A stretch of DNA of 64,000 bases, taken from contig JAKSIZ010000003.1 in the NCBI GenBank assembly GCA_024398515.1, positions 62,001 to 126,000 of the forward strand, written 5' to 3'. Positions 47,714 to 55,149 of this stretch are shown piece after piece. A model generated the notes under the pieces. It was not told the origin of the DNA and searched no databases. It worked only from the letters and a program-made list of their open reading frames with translations. A program made the translations under genes and the position numbers. This DNA is from Bacteroidaceae bacterium. GTDB taxonomy: Bacteria; Bacteroidota; Bacteroidia; Bacteroidales; Bacteroidaceae. How positions within the stretch are numbered: position 1 is the stretch's first letter; each line of letters opens with the position of its first letter.

Positions 47714-49176
47714 CACTGGAATATCTCGTTCACCTTTTCTCGGTTAGGTTTTTTAGTCACAAGACTTACGATTGGCACCACTACAAGTCCTGCCAACATC
47801 GCTGCTGCACCGGCATTGATAGGCGATTCGATGATATGAGCAAACATGTTCACAACCGTAAATCCTGCTCCAACAACGAAACTTACCCATACTGAAGCCT
47901 TCGTGATGCTCTTAAAGTAGAGTCCATACAAGAACGGTGCGAGGAACGATCCAGCCAAAGCGCCCCATGAAATACCCATAAGCTGAGCAATAAACGTCGG
48001 TGGATCGAGGGCTATAATAACGGAAATAATGATAAATACCACGATTAAACCGCGCATTATTACGAGTTGTTTCTTCTCGCTCATATCCTTAATGATGTTG
48101 CCTTTGATAAGGTCGAGTGTCATTGTCGAGCTTGATGTAAGCACAAGAGAAGCCAAAGTTGACATTGAAGCGGACAGTACCAGGAGGATAACCAAGCCAA
48201 TAAGTATGTCAGGCAGACCTGAAAGCATGTATGGCACGACTGCATCGTAGAGTATTTTCTCGCCGTTGTGCAGCGTAGGATTGTCGAACAACCTGCCGAA
48301 ACCGCCAAGGAAATAACACCCACATGATATTACAACTGCGAAAACTGTTGATATGATAGTGCCGCGTTCAATGGCTTTTTCGTCCTTGATTGAGTAGAAC
48401 TTGCCTATCATCTGAGGCAATCCCCACGTGCCTAAAGAGGTAAGAATCACCACTCCCAACAGGTTCAACGGGTCGGGACCAAGCAGTGTGGCAAGCGTAC
48501 CGACGTTTCCTTTATCGTCCTCCAACAGCATCATTTGCAGGTTTGCCTGCGTCAAACCGCCCTTCTGATCGAGTACAAAATAGATGATCAGAACGATACC
48601 GACGAGCATCACCATGCCTTGGATGAAGTCGTTCAACGCTGTTGCCATGTATCCGCCAAGCACCACGTAGATGGCTGTGAACAGTGCCATGAGCACGATA
48701 CAGTACTTAAACGATATGCCGAAGCCCATCTCGAACAGTCGGCCTATACCATTATATATAGAAGCTGTGTATGGTATCAGGAAGATGAAAATGATAATCG
48801 AGGCGGCAATCTTCAGACTCTTGCTCATGTAGCGGCTTTCAAAGAAGTCGGGCATTGTGCGCGAGTTGAGCCAATGCGTCATCTGACGTGTGCGACGACC
48901 GAGCATCATCCATGCTAACGTACTGCCTATGATGGCATTACCGATACCTATCCATGTTGACGAAAGGCCGTATTTCCAACCGAACTGACCGGCGTAGCCA
49001 ACGAAAACCACTGCCGAGAAATAGGAAGTACCGAATGCGAAAGCCGTAAGCCAAGGACCTACGGAGCGACCGCCAAGCACAAATCCGTCAACACTCGTGG
49101 ACATCTTCTTAGAGTATGTGCCCACACCAATCATAATCGCGAAGAAAATTACTACTAAAACAATCTTTACTAACAT
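47698..49176 (-). CDS. Sodium/solute symporter (SSS family)
   Basis: A 492-residue inner-membrane protein with about 13 spans. It begins 'MLVKIVLVVIFFAIMIGVGT', then 'VDGFVLGGRSVGPWLTAFAF' and 'GTSYFSAVVFVGYAG', the conserved N-terminal SSS signature, and has 'YVVLGGYMATALNDFIQGMV' in the middle. The substrate could be a sugar, a sialic acid-like compound or an amino acid; the sequence alone does not decide. Own promoter at 49206-49237. Confidence 0.88.
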   Translation of the reverse strand: MLVKIVLVVIFFAIMIGVGTYSKKMSTSVDGFVLGGRSVGPWLTAFAFGTSYFSAVVFVGYAGQFGWKYGLSSTWIGIGNAIIGSTLAWMMLGRRTRQMTHWLNSRTMPDFFESRYMSKSLKIAASIIIFIFLIPYTASIYNGIGRLFEMGFGISFKYCIVLMALFTAIYVVLGGYMATALNDFIQGMVMLVGIVLIIYFVLDQKGGLTQANLQMMLLEDDKGNVGTLATLLGPDPLNLLGVVILTSLGTWGLPQMIGKFYSIKDEKAIERGTIISTVFAVVISCGCYFLGGFGRLFDNPTLHNGEKILYDAVVPYMLSGLPDILIGLVILLVLSASMSTLASLVLTSSSTMTLDLIKGNIIKDMSEKKQLVIMRGLIVVFIIISVIIALDPPTFIAQLMGISWGALAGSFLAPFLYGLYFKSITKASVWVSFVVGAGFTVVNMFAHIIESPINAGAAAMLAGLVVVPIVSLVTKKPNREKVNEIFQCYEKE

Positions 49177-49205
49177 ATTGTTACAATTTTAATGGTTTTC
49201 ATTGA

Positions 49206-49237
49206 CAAAAGTAATATATTTCTCTCAATATTGCAAA
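49206..49237 (-). promoter_or_regulatory. Promoter of the symporter gene
   Basis: On the minus strand TTTG (49237-49234), 20 bp, TACTTTTG (49213-49206); ~24-nt leader to the ATG at 49176. Confidence 0.75.
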
Positions 49238-49381
49238 TTTTTATCAAATTATTTTTAATTTATTTACAAATTGTTGTTTTGTATCAATTAAATTGAATGT
49301 ATTTTGTGGGCTGCATGATGCAAATCGTTTCTCACGGTGAGCATTAGTGTTTGCGAAGTCGGCAATGAGTTTTTCCTGATG

Positions 49382-49526
49382 CGAACGGATGCTTTTTATC
49401 GGAAGAGCCTTATACCCGTATAAAAACTGTAGCAGTTTTGGATCGAAAACTGTAGCAGTTTCGGGTTGAAAACTGTAGCAGTTTTAGTTCGGGTATAAAG
49501 GTCGTCATTGAAAAGGCAAGCGTTCG
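49382..49526. repeat. Triple-palindrome element, class A (best-preserved, 145 bp)
   Basis: Fully symmetric: left arm 37 bp (49382-49418), 4 bp, core 63 bp (49423-49485), 4 bp, right arm 37 bp (49490-49526). The core has three AAAACTGTAGCAGTTTT units (second with a final C) at 49423, 49446 and 49469. The arms are inverted repeats with 27 of 37 positions matching, including CGAACG at the outer ends and TTATACCCG at the inner ends. Confidence 0.92.
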
Positions 49527-49601
49527 ATGCCTTACGAACAAGCAAATCTCTCTTGCCATTCATCCCCTCAATTTGCCTTCAACGGCAATATGTCGTGGGG
49601 C

Positions 49602-50741
49602 TCACAGATGCTTTTTGAAGAACTCCAATACCTTCTGCTGGGCACGGAGGCCGCAACTATGAGGTATGTCCCATATCTCGGTGTCGAGATTTTGGTCGGC
49701 ATTCTGACTCTTCCACGTGTTGTGCATCGTGGCAAATGCCTTTTCAACGCCAGCAACCGGAAACAGCTTGTCCTGGCTTCCATTGATGAAAAGCATAGGC
49801 TTCGGACAAGCCAGACTCGCCACATGAGGATAGTCCAGCCATCGTCTCAGCCCTGGGAAGCAGTTGGCAAAGCCACCATTCTCGGTGCGTTTATACTTGA
49901 ACGACATCTGCTCGTCGGTTGTCACCATCCAGCACACCGCTGCGCCCACCTTAATCCTATCGCTCAAAGCCGACAGCATCCACGCACGGTATGCACCCAT
50001 TGAGCATCCGACGCAACCGATGCGACTGGCATCGACCTCGGGCATCGTAGCAAGAAACTCCGTTCCGCTAATGTCGTCGTAGGTCATATATGCGCTCAAG
50101 TCGATGCCGTACATCATCATATTGCCGGCAATCATGTCGTATTTGTCGCGCAGGGCACCCTCCTTCTGACCACGTTCACCCCACATTGGAGCGTCGGCAG
50201 AAAAGACCACATAACCGTTCTTTGCCAAGAAGTCGCCGAGATATTGCCCTTCATACAAGCTTGCCACCCACTCGTCGGCATCGTTTATCACCGTCGAATC
50301 CTCGGCAAAAGGGCGTATCATCTTCTCCTTACCAATGAAAAGATGTGCGCCGTGGTCGTGCAATGCGTTCACGGCAGGGAAAGGTCCCTTGCCATCAGGA
50401 ATGAGCACAAGGGCAGGTACAGTGTAGTATTTCGACAATTTTATCTCAATCTTTCGTGCCTTGTAGCCGTCGCGCTGCTCCTCGGCAACGATTGTCATGC
50501 CCATCTCGGCAGCAGGAGGCGGAGGAGTCAACATGCAGTCGAACACCTTTTGCCGTGCCACCTTACGCCACTCATTGAAGTCTTTTATCTCGCTATTACC
50601 CCAAGCCAAAGGGAATGTAAGGTCTGCAATCAGCGAATCAGCATAAACAGGCAAGTTGCGTTGAAACTCAAACCTGTCGCGTTTTTGCGCCCACACCGAC
50701 ATGCACACCGCAAGACAAATGCAAACAACAACCTTTCTCAT
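49602..50741 (-). CDS. Secreted alpha/beta hydrolase (dienelactone hydrolase/acetyl xylan esterase-like)
   Basis: A 379-residue protein with a signal peptide ending 'SVWA'. The fold is marked by 'PAVNALHDHGAHLFIGKEKM' (oxyanion region), the nucleophile in G-C-S-M-G ('IGCVGCSMGAYRAWMLSAL'), Asp in 'FINGSQDKLFPVAG', and His in 'WDIPHSCGL'. This is the large secreted-hydrolase group often found near polysaccharide-degrading genes, probably an acyl esterase. It is transcribed alone between the class A element and mcrC. Confidence 0.8.
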   Translation of the reverse strand: MRKVVVCICLAVCMSVWAQKRDRFEFQRNLPVYADSLIADLTFPLAWGNSEIKDFNEWRKVARQKVFDCMLTPPPPAAEMGMTIVAEEQRDGYKARKIEIKLSKYYTVPALVLIPDGKGPFPAVNALHDHGAHLFIGKEKMIRPFAEDSTVINDADEWVASLYEGQYLGDFLAKNGYVVFSADAPMWGERGQKEGALRDKYDMIAGNMMMYGIDLSAYMTYDDISGTEFLATMPEVDASRIGCVGCSMGAYRAWMLSALSDRIKVGAAVCWMVTTDEQMSFKYKRTENGGFANCFPGLRRWLDYPHVASLACPKPMLFINGSQDKLFPVAGVEKAFATMHNTWKSQNADQNLDTEIWDIPHSCGLRAQQKVLEFFKKHL

Positions 50742-50799
50742 AGCAATTACTCCATTTACTACACAACGCTATTGTGCTTGAATTATTATATGTTTTGGT

Positions 50800-52119
50800 T
50801 CAAGTTAATGTATTTAGGCGTTTGATAATGGCTTTTTCAGCCGACTCCATCTCGTAGCCAAAGCGTTCAAACGATGATTTCTCCTTGCTCACCGGAATGC
50901 CGTAAGCACCAATTTCCCCACCATATCCACGCAGTTCAGAGGAGGCAAAAGCCTCGTCTTTACCTTCGAATGGGAACACAAATCCGCCATGCAAGGCACG
51001 TTCTACATACATATATGCAATGATTTGATGAATGTCATTGCGGTCAAAGCCCGTAATATTGCTTTGTCCATGAATCAACAGATGCTTATACTTGGCATCA
51101 AGAATGATCCCTGGCTTGATAAAATCAGGAAATCGCCTGCCAGTCTTATTGGCAAACAAGTAGATGCTACCCTTGTTTTCGCGATTCTGTGGATGGCGGA
51201 AACCAGCTTGCTGCACAATGGTATTTACATATTCTTCCCACAACCAAGCCGCGTCAAACAGAATGCCATGCACATCCTTTTCGTCGAATCCATACTTTAT
51301 TTCCTCCATTCGCAGGATTTGGATACATAGTTTTTGCAAAGGATAATAGGCAGTATAATAAGGATGACGGTTTGGGCGTAAGTTTTTGTTCACTATAGTC
51401 ATCCTTTCTCCTTGGTTATATGTAGGCGTTATTTGCCTTATTAGATTGACATCATCCGCTATATCACGGCTCATTGAGAGAATGGCATGGCCAAGTTTTC
51501 GTGTTAGCATGAACTCGATTGTATGGCGAATCAGCTGCATCATGCTGTTGTCGCTCGTATGTTCACGCATGGTATATGCTATGTTTCCGGCAAAAGGAAT
51601 GTTCTCACGAATGTGCCGTGCAACGTCAATACTGCCTTTCACATTTGCGTCATTGTAAGAAAACCGCCGATATTCGCGGTAAAATCCTTGGTTCAAGGCA
51701 GACCTCAGCATGGTTGGGAAAAGGAACATCAGGAAGTCGAACACCTCTTCATTGTCAATAGAATGTGGAAGGTTGAATATGTTTGACGCAAACACACGTA
51801 GCAACATATAATGAATCAGGTAGTCGTTTCGGTCTTTATCAAAGCGTGATTTAATTCGCAACGTCTGTCCATCCTTGCCAATGAAACCAATGATATTGCC
51901 CGTTTTCACATTTACATTTTCAGTAGTGCGCAAGTTTGAATACTCAAAAATCTTTTCATGGCCTATGTTGTCGGGCGCGTCTTGCAGACAATACGGGAAT
52001 ACGAGCAGGTTCTCGTGCTCGTTAACAAGATGTTTTATCTCCTTATTTGCAAAAGGAAGAAGGCGAGATATCTCGTCTTTTAACACGTCTTGACTACCGT
52101 TATCGTAGAGCGTAACCAT
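50800..52119 (-). CDS. mcrC: McrC-family endonuclease subunit of a type IV restriction system
   Basis: A 439-residue protein. The PD-(D/E)xK nuclease is visible in the C-terminal third: 'RRFPDFIKPGIILDAKYKHL' (D ... D-A-K). The N-terminal ~290 residues match the McrC helical/beta part ('ANVKGSIDVARHIRENIPFA', a typical McrC block). It would cleave DNA in partnership with the GTP-dependent McrB encoded 8 bp upstream. Confidence 0.92.
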   Translation of the reverse strand: MVTLYDNGSQDVLKDEISRLLPFANKEIKHLVNEHENLLVFPYCLQDAPDNIGHEKIFEYSNLRTTENVNVKTGNIIGFIGKDGQTLRIKSRFDKDRNDYLIHYMLLRVFASNIFNLPHSIDNEEVFDFLMFLFPTMLRSALNQGFYREYRRFSYNDANVKGSIDVARHIRENIPFAGNIAYTMREHTSDNSMMQLIRHTIEFMLTRKLGHAILSMSRDIADDVNLIRQITPTYNQGERMTIVNKNLRPNRHPYYTAYYPLQKLCIQILRMEEIKYGFDEKDVHGILFDAAWLWEEYVNTIVQQAGFRHPQNRENKGSIYLFANKTGRRFPDFIKPGIILDAKYKHLLIHGQSNITGFDRNDIHQIIAYMYVERALHGGFVFPFEGKDEAFASSELRGYGGEIGAYGIPVSKEKSSFERFGYEMESAEKAIIKRLNTLT

Positions 52120-52127
52120 ATTGGTAA

Positions 52128-53456
52128 TTATGGTTGTACGTCGTTGGACGAGTCATTATCCGTCGCATGGCTTTTGTATGCTGCTTCAAATTCGAGGAGT
52201 TTTTCCTCTGCATTGCGGAATCCGCGTAAATATTCGCGGAGCAAAGGCTCAAGGCGTAGTCTCCAAAGGAGGTTAAATCCCAGCTTTTCTGACTTTAGGA
52301 AATAAGCAGGACCTATCTGGAATGACTTGCCCAAACCGTCGGTCTCAGCAATAACTTCGTTTAGGCTGTGCATTCTTGCAATGGCTTCACGGCAGATGTT
52401 GTCATCCTTCAAATCATACAACATCTCACTTCTATCGTCTGGAGTTACTTCTATCCACATGAATCTTCTGCGCATGGCAAAGTCCATTGACTCAACACTG
52501 CGGTCAATATCGTTCATGGTTGCTATGATGTAAACGTTCTCTGGCACATAGAAGCCATCAGCAAACGCATCGTCTTTGCCTACAAGATTCTGATATTGCG
52601 TCTTGACCAAGCCATCCTTGCCGCGATACCCTGGGTCAATAGCATAGAACAATTCGCCAAATATCTTCGACAATTCTCCACGGTTTATCTCATCAATGAT
52701 GAAGACAAACTTCGCGTTGCCGTAGGTTTGTTCAGTATTGTCGTGCGAGATATTGGCTCTGATATCCTCTAAATCCGTGACAGGTAAATCTGAAACTTCT
52801 AATTTATTATTCTCCATTATCTTCTTAGCTCGATTTAACATCTCGCCAAGTAACCATTTATATTCTTTATAGTCCAAAGTGTTTGTGTTGCCATTTGTTA
52901 GACTGGAAATAGTATCATTTAATTTATTTTTATCATAATTCTTGATGTCAAATATCTTATTCTCTATAAAATAATTATAGAAATTTTGAAAATTTTCTTT
53001 CTTTTCAGAACGCCCATCGAAAATAATTGTATCACCTTTTATTGTTAATACCTTCCATTTTCTTGTGCTTTGGAATCCAGTTATTCGTTCGTTTTTTATG
53101 TCATCAACAACACTTCTATAAATGCTCTCAAAAGAAGTGTCTTTGCATTTATAGAGGGAACTCGTATGTACATTGGGCTTTTCCGTTTTGGAAGTCTCTA
53201 TTGCCTTTTTGCAAAAGGCTTTGAAAACTCCATCTTTACGTTCAAAGACAATACCGTTCCTATTATCTTGTATAGGTCGGAGCCCCTCAACAAAATCTGT
53301 GTAGTCGTATGACGGATGGAACTGAACGAAAGTCCATTCAGCATTCATTTTATTTGCAATTTCTTTTGCAAGCCATGTCTTGCCGGTGCCTGGTGCGCCA
53401 GTGAGAACTATGTTGCGGTTCTCTTCAAGAAGTTCTATGTAATAACTTATATCCAT
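52128..53456 (-). CDS. mcrB: McrB-type AAA+ GTPase without N-terminal recognition domain
   Basis: A 442-residue motor protein. Start set at 53456 (MDISYYIELLEENRNIVLTG); a longer frame would overlap the neighbouring gene and has no domain. Walker A is GAPGTGKT (residues ~20-27), Walker B 'FVFIIDEINRGE' (~250-261), and the McrB signature is 'TMNDIDRSVESMDFAMRRRF'. There is no N-terminal DNA-recognition domain. Instead a ~150-residue, AT-rich, Lys/Asn-rich stretch (residues ~90-245) separates Walker A and B. The base composition there differs from neighbours, suggesting transfer. Confidence 0.9.
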   Translation of the reverse strand: MDISYYIELLEENRNIVLTGAPGTGKTWLAKEIANKMNAEWTFVQFHPSYDYTDFVEGLRPIQDNRNGIVFERKDGVFKAFCKKAIETSKTEKPNVHTSSLYKCKDTSFESIYRSVVDDIKNERITGFQSTRKWKVLTIKGDTIIFDGRSEKKENFQNFYNYFIENKIFDIKNYDKNKLNDTISSLTNGNTNTLDYKEYKWLLGEMLNRAKKIMENNKLEVSDLPVTDLEDIRANISHDNTEQTYGNAKFVFIIDEINRGELSKIFGELFYAIDPGYRGKDGLVKTQYQNLVGKDDAFADGFYVPENVYIIATMNDIDRSVESMDFAMRRRFMWIEVTPDDRSEMLYDLKDDNICREAIARMHSLNEVIAETDGLGKSFQIGPAYFLKSEKLGFNLLWRLRLEPLLREYLRGFRNAEEKLLEFEAAYKSHATDNDSSNDVQP

Positions 53457-53503
53457 ATTATATATAGTTTTAGTTTGACATTCGTTGGCTAAGAATACTC
53501 CGA

Positions 53504-53956
53504 TTACTTTCCCAAAATGCTTTCCACGATTTCGACGGCTGATTCTACCATTCTCAGGCATGGGCGTTGGCGGTAGTATTCGGCTGTGCGTGGGTCGGGT
53601 TGGTCGGTTATCACGGCATCCTTGCGCAACTGCAACAGTTCAGCACACTTAGTGCTGCCGTTCTTCTCGCGAAACATCTCGGCTGCCTTCTGCACGGTGT
53701 GGTAGTTTTGTTGCTTCTGTTCAGGTTTGGCAGCGTCTGTCTGACCTGTTTCCAAACCGAGAACCATAGCCGCACCACAGAATGCACCACACGTCTCGCG
53801 CATACGGCCGATGCCTCCTCCGAACGAAGCCGACAGTTTGAGAGCCGTCTCCTGTGGTATTCCGTACTCGTCGGCAAACGCGCAGAACACCGCCTGCGAA
53901 CAGTTATATCCCTGAATGAACAGGCTTCGAGCCTTCTCTTTATGGTCTTGTGTCAT
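53504..53956 (-). CDS. C_GCAxxG_C_C family protein
   Basis: A 150-residue cysteine-containing protein. The family motif appears as 'YNCSQAVFCAFADEYG' and 'RETCGAFCGAAMVLGLETGQ', with further Cys in 'KCAELL' and near the C-terminus ('RQRPCLRM'). Members are thought to be redox-active or metal-binding; the exact role is unknown. Its stop is 47 bp upstream of mcrB, so co-transcription with mcrBC is possible. Confidence 0.85.
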   Translation of the reverse strand: MTQDHKEKARSLFIQGYNCSQAVFCAFADEYGIPQETALKLSASFGGGIGRMRETCGAFCGAAMVLGLETGQTDAAKPEQKQQNYHTVQKAAEMFREKNGSTKCAELLQLRKDAVITDQPDPRTAEYYRQRPCLRMVESAVEIVESILGK

Positions 53957-53981
53957 GACAAAAAATAATGATTTGATAGTT

Positions 53982-54122
53982 TTATACGATTGATAAAAGT
54001 TTGTTTCCTATGCTGTGAATGCCATCAACAATGCGTTGTCTTTGTTCTGGACGAGGGTTCTGTATGCCATTTGCATAGTGCGATAATTGGTATTGGTTGA
54101 TGCCTATTACTTTTTGTATTGT
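53982..54122 (-). pseudogene. HicB-like/XRE antitoxin C-terminal remnant
   Basis: On the minus strand a 46-codon fragment between two stops reads TIQKVIGINQYQLSHYANGI, then NPRPEQRQRIVDGIHSIGNK and a short end. This is the helix-turn-helix tail typical of HicB-type antitoxins. No N-terminal HicB domain and no hicA are present, so it is a relic next to the intact mcrBC genes. Confidence 0.65.
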
Positions 54123-54131
54123 TTAACTATT

Positions 54132-55148
54132 TTATTCAACCGAAACCCAGCCTTGGTCGTCGAAACTCAAGCGGCGAATGACGAGCTTTGATGCGCCGAA
54201 ATCGGAGCGATCATAGCCGTGCGCAATGATATACCACTGGTCATTTACCTCATACACACCGCAATGTCCGATGCCATAATAGAGAGAATCAGCTTGCATA
54301 ATGATGTCGCCACCGCCATTTGCCATGTCTTTTCCACTGCGGTCAACGTATGGGCCATGAATATCCTTGCTTCGACCAACGACGGTCTTGTATGTGCTTC
54401 GAGGACCTTTACAGCAGTAATCCCACGATGCAAACAGATAATAATAACCATCACGATAGACGATGAACGGTGCTTCAATGGCATTCGGACCAGCATCAGG
54501 CGCCTCGTCAGCCAAGGCCAAATCCTCTTTCGACAAGTTTTTATTTGTCGCATGACGTCGGGCAATGGTCTTCGGCGTGCCCTTTATCTTCTCCTTGTCG
54601 AAAGGAAGGGCATCAAGATTCTTCTTTATATTCAGTTGCGCGAGCTGAATTCCATCCCAAAATGAGCCCCAGCAAAGCCACTTCTTACCTTTCTTATCTA
54701 TTATCAGATTAGGATCGATTGCGTTCCAGTTGGTGCTTTTTCCGTTGCTTCTGACCACAACGCCCTTATCAATCCACTGGTATGAGGGGTTGTTTTTGTC
54801 GAGAGTTTTGTTCACGGCAAGTCCGATTGCCGAAGTATTCTTACCAAACGACGAGCAACTATAGAAGAGCCACCACATGTCGCCGACCTTCTGAATGTCT
54901 GGTGCCCACGTATGTCCGCGGTAACCAGGCACACTATTTACTGCCCATTCGGGTGCTTTGCCGAATACACTTCCCTCCTTCTGCCAGTCTTTCATGTCGG
55001 TAGAAGAGAGAATCTGCACGCCCATACCCGTTGCAAAAAGATAATACTTGCCATTCTCCACCGCCATTACAGGGTCGTGGATGATGACGTTTTGCGCTTG
55101 CATCTGCAAAGAAATGAGCAGAACCGCGATGATTGTTAGTCTTTTCAT
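54132..55148 (-). CDS. Secreted arabinanase-like GH43 enzyme
   Basis: A 338-residue protein starting at 55148 (MKRLTIIAVLLISLQMQAQ signal). Catalytic residues of a GH43 five-bladed propeller are seen: base Asp in 'VIIHDPVMAVENGKYY', Asp in 'NWNAIDPNLIIDKKGK', and acid Glu in 'AIEAPFIVYRDGYYYLF'. 'GHTWAPDIQKVGDMWWLFYS' is typical of endo-1,5-alpha-L-arabinanases. It starts 1 bp after the GH3 stop, so both are co-translated. Confidence 0.88.
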   Translation of the reverse strand: MKRLTIIAVLLISLQMQAQNVIIHDPVMAVENGKYYLFATGMGVQILSSTDMKDWQKEGSVFGKAPEWAVNSVPGYRGHTWAPDIQKVGDMWWLFYSCSSFGKNTSAIGLAVNKTLDKNNPSYQWIDKGVVVRSNGKSTNWNAIDPNLIIDKKGKKWLCWGSFWDGIQLAQLNIKKNLDALPFDKEKIKGTPKTIARRHATNKNLSKEDLALADEAPDAGPNAIEAPFIVYRDGYYYLFASWDYCCKGPRSTYKTVVGRSKDIHGPYVDRSGKDMANGGGDIIMQADSLYYGIGHCGVYEVNDQWYIIAHGYDRSDFGASKLVIRRLSFDDQGWVSVE

Positions 55149-55149
55149 G

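Noticed and set aside
53457..53561. 35-residue N-terminal extension of McrB
   Set aside because: It overlaps the end of the C_GCAxxG_C_C gene in another frame and has no domain; the ATG at 53456 starts the AAA+ fold.
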